A stretch of DNA of 64,000 nucleotides from Heligmosomoides polygyrus polygyrus (taxonomy: Eukaryota; Nematoda; Chromadorea; Rhabditida; Heligmosomidae). Location of the stretch: contig OX377202.1 of the NCBI GenBank assembly GCA_947396885.1, positions 69,164,643 to 69,228,642 of the forward strand, written 5' to 3'. Position 1 is the first letter of the stretch. Every line of letters starts with the position of its first letter. Position numbers and translations under genes: made by a program. Below the pieces are notes generated by a model. It ran no database searches. It had not been told where the DNA came from and worked only from the letters and a program-made list of their open reading frames with translations. Positions 9,661-20,801 of the stretch are shown one piece after another.

Positions 9661-10280
9661 ACCGCATCTCCAGGCACGTTTGGCAGCGTGTTCGGCACGT
9701 CTACTGACTCGCCAGGCACGTTGGGCAACGTGTTCGGCACGTCTACTGAGTCGCCAGGCACGTTGCACAACTGCAACCCCCCTCCTCCGACGATTCCCCC
9801 TTACAGGACTCCAGCACCGCATCTCCAGGCACGTTTGGCAGCGTGTTCGGCACGTCTACTGACTCGCCAGGCACGTTGGGCAACGTGTTCGGCACGTCTA
9901 CTGAGTCGCCAGGCACGTTGCACAACTGCAACCCCCCTCCTCCGACGATTCCCCCTTACAGGACTCCAGCACCGCATCTCCAGGCACGTTTGGCAGCGTG
10001 TTCGGCACGTCTACTGACTCGCCAGGCACGTTGGGCAACGTGTTCGGCACGTCTACTGAGTCGCCAGGCACGTTGCACAACTGCAACCCCCCTCCTCCGA
10101 CGATTCCCCCTTACAGGACTCCAGCACCGCATCTCCAGGCACGTTTGGCAGCGTGTTCGGCACGTCTACTGACTCGCCAGGCACGTTGGGCAACGTGTTC
10201 GGCACGTCTACTGAGTCGCCAGGCACGTTGCACAACTGCAACCCCCCTCCCCCCACGATTCCCCCTCACAGTTCAGCACC
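9661..10280 (+). repeat. 155-bp higher-order satellite, four copies
   Basis: ACCGCATCTCCAGG recurs at 9661, 9816, 9971 and 10126, a period of 155 bp. Inside each unit two and a half copies of a 42-bp monomer (CAGGCACGTT-GGCA-CGTGTTCGGCACGTCTACTGA) are followed by a C-rich spacer. Units 1-3 are almost identical, which points to recent amplification or conversion. Since 155 is not a multiple of 3, overlapping frames of 100-137 codons appear in every phase. These frames (Thr/Ser/Pro/Gly or Arg-rich) are by-products, not genes. Confidence 0.9.
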
Positions 10281-10317
10281 CAGATGGCCAGGCAGACCGT
10301 CACTGATCCCCCCCTGG

Positions 10318-10434
10318 ACAGACACTCCGCCCCGTACAGACGCTCTCCCCCGTACAGACGCTCTCCCCCGTACAGACGCTCTCCCCCGTACAGACGCTCC
10401 GCCCCGTACAGACGCTCCGCCCCGTACAGACGTT
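10318..10434 (+). repeat. 18-bp tandem array
   Basis: About six copies of an 18-bp unit built on CCCGTACAGACGCT plus CTCC or CCGC. In one frame it reads PRTDAL/PPRTDA, but no surrounding protein exists. It directly abuts the shared 24-bp flank at 10433-10456. Confidence 0.9.
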
Positions 10435-10456
10435 AGCGGCTTATTATATAGAAGGA

Positions 10457-11141
10457 TCATTCGAAACGGAAGTGTTTTCGGCCCCTGGCCGTATTTTAAA
10501 TAATTTGCCAAAACCGCCAGCAACGAGTAATTTCGAAAAGCTACTTTTCCGAAACGTTAACATTTCACTGATAGGTTTTTAACGGTCTTTTAAAAGTATT
10601 TCCTTCGGCCAAATAGGCTCGGACGGGGTCACCTTGTAGAACATCCCTATACAATGTTTTGTATTCTACGAAGTTAAAAGTTTTGTGGAGCACCGGTGTG
10701 TTTTGCTTTAATGATGAACTGATCTAGGCCATTTCTGATCTAACTGGACATACATGTGTGTTCTTGCCGACGCGAAAATTCACTATGTACATACAAGGTC
10801 GTCCCCCCCCACCCCGTAAGACTATTTGCGTTCTTCCTTTGCTAGAAAAGAGAAGGGGCTCCGAGTTCTGTCTGATCTAATTTGAACTCTAATTCGTTCC
10901 CGAAAGCTGGTTGAGTTTGCTGTCCACTCTTTGTTGCTGGTGAATTGCTTATTGTTAGTTGATCACCTGTTGAAGTAGGAACACGAAAGGTTTCCTGATT
11001 TTTTTTCATTAAAATAACATTTAGTTTACAGCTAATCTGTGTTTTAACGAAATTTAACGATTTACCGGAAATATTTAACGAAAAATTTCCATTAAAAAAT
11101 CCGCTAAAAAATTTAACGCCCAAATTTTTGTGCGCACCCCT
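10457..11141 (+). mobile_element. 3' half of an hAT element (same family as copies A and B)
   Basis: It starts inside the hAT transposase C-terminus: on the plus strand 10460-10560 resembles the dimerisation-domain region of copy B (ESFETEVFSAPGRIL followed by NNLPK and FEKLLF). It runs through the same subterminal TTAACG/TTTAACG block to the terminal GTGCGCACCCCTA (about 11129-11141). The 5' half is missing and the satellite mosaic begins instead. It lacks both the SINE and the internal hairpin segment found in copies A and B, so it stands for a state without them. Confidence 0.7.
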
Positions 11142-12612
11142 ATTCCCTATTAGTGGCTTTGGAACCTGTTGGTTAAGTTTATTAACCTATCGAAAGAAGG
11201 AAAAGTCGCCGTGACGTCAATCGGAATGGCCGTTTGTTTACAGTATAGTTAGGTGAAGAACGTCATCTTAAAATGTATGGAAGGAAGGCCTGGACAGTTC
11301 TCAGGGATGATACCTCATGTTACTGAGTAGCTCCTAATGGAGGATGCTGCACTTATTTGGCGGTAACGAGAGTTGCCGCTCTCCCGCCTAGGATGTTCCT
11401 GCACCATCTCAAGCGTTGCTCATCATCGTTTGTTGGATCGGAGCTGTCCTCACAGCCACATCACTCTGAGCCGGCAGTCTGATTAGTAACAACATGCTTG
11501 CATGCTCTTAAAATTTCTATGATCATTTGTAGCTTTTAGATCAAGATATTCATGATCATTCAAACGACAAATGCATTTTTCTAGCGTACGATGCCTCTTA
11601 CAAGAACATTGATTTTGCCATCGCGCTTAGCTGCTTTTTAGAAACGATGTAACCAGTTACAGGAATATTTCTACTAGAATTGTCAAGACTTATTCCTCCC
11701 ATACTTCTGTGGAAGACACCTGTTTAAGGTGATTACCATTTAGCGCGACACTGCATAGTGTCGAACAGTGTGTACTTCCGTCTCCCCTTTCGGTCCGAAA
11801 AAGCGAAGTACGAAACGGAAATACGCGCGCGCATCCCTGGACGAACTGATTGAAATTTCGCATCCAAAATGGCGAAAATTCCTGATTGGCTTGGTGGTGT
11901 ATGTTGGCAATGAAAATGACATGTTGTGGAGATGCAGGCATTATAGAAGAAGAAATTGGACACAAATGAAAACGAAGGAATTTATAGGCGGCGTTATCGT
12001 TGAAGGCTGTTGTTTAGGGTTTGGTCTGATGCTGAAATGCGTCCTTTCTCTTTTTATGAGTTTGTTTATCGACTGCAACGTAATAAAATACGTATGGTTC
12101 CACCTTAATGAGGAGCTCATTTTCGAGCTAACCTCCAGGCAACCACTCCTTTTTATATTTATTGCTGTAAACCGTACCTGCACCATATATGTAAAATAGA
12201 CCAATTCGTTTTAAGCTTGATTTGCAACAGCGGACAGCGAGAAAAATCCCTGGACATTTTCCCCGTTTGACCTGTTCCCCAGATAATGTACTTTGCGATG
12301 TCTGGGAGACAAGGACGGGTTGGCGACTTTTCCTGTGCGACATATTATTTTGTCACAGCTCAATGAAGACTCTGACAGCAGTCACCCAAAGATCGCGAAT
12401 GCGTCAGAATCGCTCTTTCGAGGAGATAACAGGAGTTTCTTCTTAGGAAGTCCTAGCTGTTGTGCTTCACCAGATAGTGCCAGTATTGTGGAAGCTTATC
12501 ACCAGCTCCACCAGGCGTAAAACTGTGCTTTCTCGAGCGGATTTCAACTGCAGTTGCTCCATTGTCGCACTTATCAACTTTTATCCCGTTTTGTAGCCTT
12601 ATTTTTTACATT
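11142..12612. other. unassigned stretch
   Basis: No gene recognised. The longest frame is 11768-12199 (+, 143 aa), with a Lys/Arg-rich start and two hydrophobic segments (LIGLVVYVG and LSLFMSLFI). It has minus-strand frames of 60-91 codons through the same bases, no family match and no clear splice sites, so I leave it uncalled. A TGACGTCA palindrome lies at 11212-11219. Confidence 0.4.
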
Positions 12613-12615
12613 TTA

Positions 12616-12775
12616 GGCCTGAGTTATACTCCCGCGGGAGCATCCGCGGAAGGGCGGGAATCGCGCCGAGACTCCTCACCTGGCCAATCGCCGCGCCTCG
12701 CCACGCCCGCCTCCGCCATGCACCATTGGTCCGCGGACGTTCCGCGGATGCTCCCGCGGGAGTATAACAGAGGCC
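12616..12775. mobile_element. palindromic GC-rich MITE, PIF/Harbinger-like
   Basis: A 160-bp element whose ends are inverse repeats of at least 35 bp: GGCCTGAGTTATACTCCCGC on the left, and GGCCTCTGTTATACTCCCGC on the complement of the right. The arms continue with the same GGGAGCATCCGCGGAA. It is flanked by TTA on the left (12613-12615) and TCA on the right (12776-12778), which fits a 3-bp TWA-type duplication with one mutation. It has no coding capacity. The 86-aa frame crossing it is an artefact. Confidence 0.75.
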
Positions 12776-12824
12776 TCAAAATACCGGGCCACATCCGCCT
12801 TGGTTCCGCACTCTCCTTCTAGAT

Positions 12825-14016
12825 CAGGGGTGTGCGTTAAATTTTTTTTTTCGGTAAATTTTCAACAACAATTTTTAACAAAGAAATTTTGCGTTAAAAT
12901 CGGTAAACTCGGTAAATTCGTTTAATAAAATTTTCCTTACTGCAGTCACTTTAGCAGTATTTTAATATGTAAAAAACCTGATTTCTTCTTTTATTAGTTT
13001 TTTCGACTCCATCTACAATTATATAACTATGTATATCACTTAAATATTACATAACTGTCCTCAACTTCACAACAATTAAGAACAGTCCATCTATCGTTAA
13101 CAGAATCGCTGTCGCCTGTATCACCTGTGCTCCAGTTTTACAGTTGATTGAGCGGGCGTAAGTAGCGTCTCCTTTCGTCTCTGTCGCGTGCCAGAGTGGT
13201 CCAATGGGTCCTCCTCGCTCGAGGGACACGAAGAGCGTGATATCGGTCGTTCAGGGCTTTCACGAAGAAGTCCGACCAACGCGTTGGTGGGCGTCCTGGT
13301 GTTCTCTTAACATCCCGCGGAATCCAGTCGGTGATGGCTCTCGTCCAGCGGGTGTCTGCGAAGCGCATTACGTGGCCGGCCCACCTAATTTTCGACGACT
13401 TGGCCCACGCGAGAGCGTCTCTGATCTTCGAACGTCGGCGAAGCTCGGCGAGGCCTTCTCTCAATTGCGTGAGTCGTGTCACTCCGAGCATCGTCCTCTC
13501 GATTCCACGCTGATCGTGTCGTGTTCATCCTGCTTTCGTATAGCCCAGGTCTCTGAGGCGTATATTAGGCCAGGAAGAACAGTGTAGCCGAATAGGTGAG
13601 CAGGAGCCGGACGTTCTTCGTCTTCTTCACAACTTCTTCGACGCTCTTGAAACCTCCCGAACCGCTCGTGTCCTCCTCAGCTCTGGCACTAGCTTGTTGG
13701 CCACGTGGTTGCAAAAACATTGGTCAAGGAGCAAGAATGTGCCCTATACGAGGATGATATCGATCACCTGTTTTCACTGGTTTAATTTAGTAGAGAGTTT
13801 CTTCGGTACCGCAACGACGCTGCGAAAGCTCAAACAAAAATTTCGTGGAACATGCATTTTCATGAAGAAGACATAAAATTTCTAGAATTGTGCTTCAAAT
13901 GTCGTTAATGCAATTTAACGGAAATTTTCGCCCTTAAATTTCGTTAAATTTTTTAGCGAAAATGCAGGTGAATCCGGTAAATTGGTAAATCGTTAATCGT
14001 TAAACGCACAACCTTG
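12825..14016 (-). mobile_element. hAT copy C (relic)
   Basis: The left end CAGGGGTGTGCGTTAAATTT matches the inverted complement of the right end (CAAGGTTGTGCGTTTAACG), with the same TTAACG/GGTAAA subterminal composition as copies A and B, in reverse orientation. The flanking octamers TTCTAGAT (12817-12824) and TACTGGAT (14017-14024) agree at 6 of 8 positions, as expected of an old duplication. A LINE fragment fills the middle (13110-13712). No transposase remains. Confidence 0.7.
13110..13712 (-). pseudogene. RTE-type LINE, 3' end of the reverse transcriptase ORF
   Basis: Minus strand, 13491-13139, encodes the C-terminal part of an RTE-like reverse transcriptase ORF. It has MLGVTRLTQLREGLAELRRR, SKIRWAGHVMRFADTRWTRA and a PRDVKRTPGRPPTRWSDFF tail. 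The same segments occur in the LINE at 35340-35790. Upstream (13500-13700) the frame is broken but still aligns. It is truncated 5', so it is a dead-on-arrival insertion. It lies within hAT copy C, and so postdates it. Known of the family: this region follows the RT catalytic domain; the RT itself is absent here. The 3' end is near a GGTGATACAGGCGA stretch. Confidence 0.8.
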
Positions 14017-14311
14017 TACTGGATGCGGCGCATATAATTTACTTTGCTACGCAGTATGTCGTTCCTGTTTGTTTAGATCGCTTCCACCTTAGACTTCCTT
14101 CCGGTGCGCAGTTCTGTGCTGTTCAGCACGGAGGTGATGGTCCCTATATTACCCCTTCTGAACCGCAGAAAATGTTTAGTTTATTTCATGTTAGTCTGGT
14201 TGAAAAGACTTACGTTCTATGTGGTCCAGCTCATTGATACCGCTTCTTCCCTGATTTTAAAGCGTAGTGCCGTGTATACTTTACTAAACATATCGTATCA
14301 CATGTGCGGGG

Positions 14312-14590
14312 TGTCGCATTTGGAGACGCGTTGCTTGTACCCTATTTCAGGTCCCGGTTCGGATTTTCAGCCCAGCCCAACCAAGTTTTCCATCCCTCAT
14401 GGGTCGGTGAGTTGATAGCTGACAATTCCGTGAAGGACAAAACGCTGACTTTCAAACACATGCTCAGTGCAAGTCGTTGTATTGGCCATTTACTCATTCA
14501 GATTGCCTCCACGACATCTCGAAGAAGTAGAATGTGTGGCACATCCTAAAGGAATAGAGTAACGTCGCCCTTTATTCTTCTTTCTTTATA
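14312..14590 (+). repeat. tRNA-derived SINE, nearly full length
   Basis: It starts with a damaged head (GTGTCGCATTTGGAG), contains the B-box-like GGTTCGGATTT at about 14357, and continues with the conserved CCAACCAAG...CATCC, the AACGCTGACTTTC block and the AGAAGTAGAATG block. It ends in CCTTTATTCTTCTTTCTTTA. Confidence 0.8.
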
Positions 14591-16259
14591 CTTTGTAAAG
14601 ATTCACAAGATTTTCCAGAAGCGCTATATGGCGGGAAAACCTCGGCGAAGAAGTCATCTGATTGTTTGTTTTCTCAATATCTTTTAAAACTACAGTTACA
14701 GCATTTTGGAGATCCAACTTTCCCATTCCGATTTTCAAATTTGGAACTGAGTATTCATTAGCAGCTAATTTCCTCCTATATATCATTACGCCTCACTTTT
14801 TCAGTGCTCAACTAGAACTGTATTTGAATTGCTGGAAGCAGATATGCTGATCTGACGTTGCCACCTGCTTGTTTGCAGCCTCCAAGATTATTGCCGAAAT
14901 CGAAGTTATTTTGACAAATCCTTTCTATGTTCGACACTGCATCACGCCGACCGATTCACAGCGTCAAAACCCGACAAGGACTTGTGAATGGAAAACTTGC
15001 TCCTTTTCGGATAACTTAACAGTTAAACAGCCTCGACTATTTCGTAGGAAACCGAAACATGCCCCTAAGTGGTCGACGGTTTTGTGTACACCCTCACTTC
15101 TAGGACATGAATATTATCTCGAAGCCGCATTCGTCGAAGTTTCGTTGAGAACGTGGCTCTTCAGCGCACGTCACGCAGCAGACATATGTTCTGCAGGGGC
15201 TGATGTACTTTCATTCTAGGAGCTGCTATTTACAACCTGTGCCCGAATTCCTCATAAAATTTGGTTGGCATTTTCACTGCGCTTCCGTGTGACTTCATAT
15301 TCCTCGAAATACTGGCACCAAGGGTTGCTAATAATTGTGACGTCTATCACAACCACTGCAGTTGCTCTCATAGTTCCACCTAATAATAGTCTCGATCGAC
15401 ACTTGACGGAATCGTTAGAACGCTAAGGCATTGAATAATAGGGTCCGATAAAGATAACATCGAGAGCACCACCGAAGGTTATGGGTACTGGGAAGTAGTA
15501 GAAGATCACCTAGGACATCAGCACTTAGCTATACCCGAATCCTAAGAAACTCGTGACTCTACTGACAAGAGTTTTGCAGAAGGCGTGCCCTCGCAGTGAG
15601 AATATGTGAACGACGCTTGGAAGAAGTTGCGTGCCAGCTGGAATAACTCGTCGCATGACTATTGCAAGCAGTTCTTGAGGGCATGTCATGAATAATGGCT
15701 GGAGAGTAGGTTCGGCCACATCTACATTTGCGCTCCTCCAGTTCTACATTCTCTCTTCGTTTGTTTCTCGCTACCTTTCGTTGCGCCATTTAGCGTTTCC
15801 AAAGAAATTGTTTCAAAGTAGCCAGGAAGTCATATTCGAAGAACTCTCGAGCACCATTAACTGTGTCTGTATTATGGCTGCAGCGAACAAGGAAAACACG
15901 AATCACAGGAGATTACCATTTACTTGTATTATATATAGTATTGAGTGCTGCAAGCTGCAAGTACGAATAGCCTAGTGCTGGAGGCAGCGGACTTTTGAGT
16001 GGATGCGGAAGGTGCGGTCTCTCACCAGGAGCAAATTTTCCAATGTTGGCCTTTCAAAGTGCTTCTATGTTTGCGTTTAGTTCCAGGAGTAGTTTTACCC
16101 GACATTGGCACAACAGTCGCTTTTCATTGTTAGGGACAGGCTTCCAACGTTTAGCAAGTTCCAAATTTCTCTGAATTTCGCAAATGGTGTATGCACATTT
16201 TTCAATAGTCTTTAATTTAATAAAAAGCTTGAGAAACATTCCTTCACGCAGCAAACGCG
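14591..16259. other. unassigned stretch
   Basis: No gene recognised. Open frames reach 116 codons (14869-15219, +) and 95 codons (15688-15975, +). The 76-codon minus frame at 15559-15789 starts with a basic Lys/Arg-rich run. None has a known motif or convincing splice sites. Confidence 0.4.
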
Positions 16260-16465
16260 CTCCAGTTCATTGCAGCCAACTGAAAAGAAGGCAGCTCAAC
16301 GAGTAGACGAACATCTGGTGCGAGAGCTTTAGAACCGAAGTACGTGCTACTCCATTGCCGTCTAGTTTAATGCAACCTGGCTCCTTCTCCTCATTCGCTA
16401 CTCAGTCTTTTTCACGTTAAGCTTGAGTCCAAGCAACTGTAACTAACCAGTATTGTTGGAAGCAG
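16260..16465 (-). pseudogene. small RTE LINE reverse transcriptase fragment
   Basis: On the minus strand, about 16450-16410, the translation contains LLGLKLNVKKTE. This is the strongly conserved LGLK(M/L)NVKKTEY stretch just after the YADD box of RTE elements; compare FGLKMNVKKTEY in the LINE at 27956-30775. About 70 bp further on, IKLDGNGVARTSVLKL parallels IKVDGIELPRASVFKYL of the same element. Stops separate the pieces. Confidence 0.55.
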
Positions 16466-19400
16466 CTCGGCCCCGAACCAGTACTTCGCGGCCAACCATA
16501 ATTTGGGGGCATCTCTGGTCAAAAACGAAATTATGTAGCCTAAGCAGCCTTCAAGTTCCTCTGCCTATCGGGAAGTCGGGAATGACGCCATAATTGGAGA
16601 ATTCCACACGCGACTGCCATCAATCGTTTCCTTGATCCCATCATCGTTCCTTCAGTGTCAGAATGGTGGCTGATGGGTTGATGAGTGGAGAATTGTAGCA
16701 TAAATCATGGCAGGCCGTTCTAGCTTGTCCGTTTCCATCTTCTGCGAGCACCTAGCACAGTTTCTCTCTCTGCTCTGTGTCTGTGCATTTTCAAGTGTTT
16801 TCTCTATTTTTCGATGGTGAGCCATAATTTCGATTATCGAAAAAGAAAAAGAAGCCGCCTTTTTGATCAACAAAAAAAGTGTTTTCATCAGTATTAGGGA
16901 GAGGTTTAGTCACTTCGCTACCTCTTATCATATTTTACTCATATTTTCCTTACAGAAGCCTTTCACCGTTTTTCTTTGTTCATTAGCACACATATTATCA
17001 TATTTTAGAGCAGAACAAATGTTTAAAAACACACCGAAGTAATAGAGTGGACCAGACAGGTATCCTTTATGATCTACGTACATGAAGAATGCACGTGCTC
17101 AGGGACCAGTTGAGCGGAACCAAATCATTTGTTCATATTTTCTCGGCTCAAAAATTGTACAGCGATCATGCTCTTAGTTGGTCGCCGTGTACACATCTGT
17201 GGTCCTTAAATGTCGGACAAAGGAATTCGCTTGATTATCTGCAGCTTTCCATCATGCCCCTAACCAAGTTTGACGCACTCGACACAAGGCTGTGGCTCCG
17301 ACATGTTCCAACGGCGCATGCAGTTAGGAGGTTTGGAAGCACGGGAGTATTTTCAGATCGATCAAAGGAGAGCCTCCACAGCTGCACGTAAATCATAGTT
17401 GTCCTATCGGCAAAGGTCAAGATTCTGGGAAAGCATTCTGGTAGCAACTCAAATCGGCGCTGCATAGAGGGTGTAATTGGGTAGGGGAGTAAGAAAGGTG
17501 TAAACCTATCGCCATCGCCTCATGCGCAACCGCTGAATTAGCAATGAAATGCTACCGCCTCAGCCAAAGGTGCTTTAGCAGGGGGTGCGTAGCGCGGATG
17601 GATATTCAGTGTGGTGAGAGCTGGTCCCCTTTCTTAATGCATCTGTCCTCTTTAGTTCTAACCATAATTTATACTGATCATTGACGAACATGGTCATCCC
17701 AACTTGCTTCTGTTTGCGTCTGATGAATATCTGATGAATTGCCCTTGTTTCTTCCCATGTTCAGGACGAAAACGGGCCCAGGTATTGTTCGACGGAGGTA
17801 TGAATCTGTGGTGGCATCTAGTTAGTGTCGAAGTCAGTGCATTTTCAGAAAAGTAAAAGGTCACTTGGCACGAAAAAAGTGCACGGAAATTAAACGGAAA
17901 AGGTTTGAGATGAGCGGAAAACGAATTGATCTACTGTGGACGGCCTTTCAGCGAATTCCTGTTTTCATAGAGCATGGTAGACAAACCTTCCCTAGGCAGT
18001 CGCGATGCAGTGAATAACATACGGCGAAAAAATTAACAATACGGAGAAACGGCACCAGCTCATTGCTACCTTCTTGACATTGTATAACTAGAAGAGATTA
18101 TCTATGTTCTCTGGACAGTGTCGAAAAATGAAGCGTAGACTAGAGACCCGTGAACAATAGAAAGACGGACACATCCCGTTTACACATCCAGACTGTACCT
18201 GTGAAAAATCTTCGCCTCCATTGAGTAGTGGGACTTCCTTCTCAACACGGATACGCTTTGTTAGGAGCGATCTCATTCGTGCGCAAAATTCGAGCGAACT
18301 AGTGCTCGTGGAAGGTTTGTTGCAAATTTTTTCCTGATGCCTCCGTCGTGAGTCTTTATGCTAGTGTGAAGAAAGCGCGGAAAACGGTGGAGAATGTGGT
18401 ATTTTCCTCTTGTGAAGGCATCCACGTTATAGGACGGTTAGACTTGAACATCTTGAAGCGGCTGTGCAGGATTTGTTTGCCGCATGCCTCAAGGCGCTCA
18501 GAGCCCCCACTCATTGAAAAATGTCGTTCGCGGATTAACCCGCAAGTCACGGTCGATTTAACATACTCCATCTGCAGGCCACATTTTCGCCTCAAGCCCC
18601 AAGTCGCCGCTCTGCACGCCCTTCGTGTGTCGAGCGAGCGGCGAGCTTCGGCCTACTTCTGCGTCACACAAATGAATAAGCTCCCTTTATCCTCCTTTTC
18701 TCAGATGAGGATTTAGCCTTGCTTGTAGTGAGCGTTGTGCAGAATTCTACGCTTTGGATTTCTTCGCTGTTTAGTTAGCGGCCCGAACTGCTTGTTAATG
18801 GCGTCGGGCAGCGTGCTTTTTACTGCACTGGATCCATCTTTTCGGTGATTGGAGTCTTTACTCCCTCTAAGGCCGTGGAGGGAGTGCAGCACTGATCTGG
18901 GGTTCGTGAGAACCGACCGCATGGAACACGGTATTGATTGAGAGCTCGGATCACGCTGCTAAGAATGCAATCCGCTCGAGAGGGATGCTCGTGTCTGCCG
19001 CAGTTTGTAGCTTCATTCGCTCCCCTGATGGCCGCTTCGATGCACGGGGCGGCTACTGGTTGTGCAAGGAGACAGCTCGGCATGCGGACAGCAATTCGAG
19101 CTCCCTGCAGAAACAGGATATTTTGGAGTTTTACAGAAGTACTACATTATTTCCGTCAACAAGCCGCCTTTTTGAACGATAAAAAGTGACCGCAATTTTT
19201 GTTGCTTCTCCCAATGAAATAATTCTAACTTAGGGTTTTGAAGTAGCTGTGAGAAATCAAATTTGCATTGATCGGCCAAACAAAACTCCAAAAACTGATG
19301 CAGCTTCAATGCCAGATAAATAACACTTTTGTACGCAAGCAATCAAGTAGAAAATGCGCAGCGCTCAATGAGTGCAGTGCATGCGCCCTCAACTTTTGAC

Positions 19401-20644
19401 ATGGTAGGAGCAGTAGACTGGGCTAATGAAATATCGGTGGCCGTTGCTTGTCGAGTTGCTTTGGAAAGGTTCTGCGCGAAGCACCCCGACACCTGTTGCC
19501 TAGTTAGCCGACCTATAACAGATGACCCATCATGCTGGCTGATTTGACGATTTTTAGGCATCTTTGAGCCAATTTCGTGCCGCTCCAGTTTTGCTAGTGA
19601 GGAGCGCACTTCTCCGGTTGAATGCCATCTGTAATCATCTCTAGATTCGAAGCACTCACCCCATCCTTCTCTCGGTGTGTTTAGCATTGTACGAAAAGGC
19701 GCTATGAGGTGCGAAATATTTTTAGTGCTGTTCGTTGTATAATTCAAGTGATGTTGGAAAAAGACCTTCTCATTTCCTTCTCTTCTGTGAAGATCTTCTT
19801 TACTGTGAATGATTTCCTGTCACATTGCGCACAGCTTCTGAACGTCTTCCACCCGCCAGTGGTTTATATTATATTTCGGGCACGGAGAGCAGTCGGATAA
19901 GCCACTGCCGTGCTCATCGACTGGCCCCAGTACTGGTCAATGGGATGGATAGTTGCAGTGCGACATGAAAATTTTGCCCCATCAATAGGGCCATCGATTT
20001 GCCTTCGCTTGGTTGGTAATATTTTAGTAGGAGATTACGATCGGCTCTGAAAACTGTGAAATCTAGATGGCTTGAAAGTGAGATGGATGCGCTGCGCACT
20101 CCTCATCCTCTTTGCTACCAGAATGAGATGTTGCACCGCTGATTTTGCATGACACCACTGTGGTCCGAAGTGGTTTTACTGTTGTCATTCAAAATGAGAA
20201 GAAATACCACACCTTTGGGAACTTCTAGAGTGCATGTGAGGAAGATTTGATGCGCGGGAAAACCTTATTGTTAAGTACCATCACAGAAACATGCCTGCAC
20301 GCGATCCGGCACTTATGGTCGTGGTCGACAATTATCCCGGCAATCTCGCGTTGCCGTTGAATTATGGAAAACTGACGAGCTCCTCGGACCTTCGCTAATA
20401 CATGGTCTGCCTAGACCTTTGTCACGAGATCGTGGCCATGGACATAAATGCGCGCTCACCGTGTTAAGCATATGTACCTCTCGAGTGCGTCCGGGTGTCC
20501 TACATGTTGCTCTGACTTGTCTACCAAAATCTTTCCCAGGCGAAACCCGCAGGGCTCGTTCTGCGCTGACCTTCACTTCCTTATATTTCTGCCTGCTTAC
20601 AACAGGATTGCACTCTTCCACGTAAACTCATTTGCCGAGTTTTC
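16466..20644. other. long unassigned stretch
   Basis: Over 4 kb with no recognised gene. The larger open frames are 17089-17391 (+, 100 aa), 18348-18716 (+, 122 aa), 19343-19747 (-, 134 aa) and 20313-20621 (-, 102 aa). Each is overlapped by frames on the opposite strand. I found no motif, signal peptide or clear intron. A short segment at 16694-16732 resembles 48955-48995 (CAT-ATCATGGC...), hinting at an unidentified dispersed repeat. Confidence 0.4.
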
Positions 20645-20801
20645 GTGCAGGTCGGGATGAGCGGATTAACCATTATCCGCCATCCGGTTTCCGGGGTGTT
20701 TTGGCCTATCCGCTTTGCTCTTTGTTATCCGACGATTTTGGCTGGATAGCGAACAACAAATTTGATGACTCCTAGGTTTGAACGTGGTGATGGGTGGACT
20801 A

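Noticed and set aside
8724..10434. Regularly spaced repeats as a CRISPR array
   Set aside because: There are no unique spacers between repeats, unit lengths are 108 and 155 bp, no cas genes, and the context is eukaryotic.
9604..10503. Overlapping 100-137-codon Pro/Thr/Ser frames
   Set aside because: Produced in all three phases by the 155-bp and 18-bp arrays; typical by-product of C-rich tandem repeats.
11768..12199. 143-codon frame as a membrane protein
   Set aside because: Several minus-strand frames of similar length overlap it, no motif is recognisable and there is no splice or promoter support.
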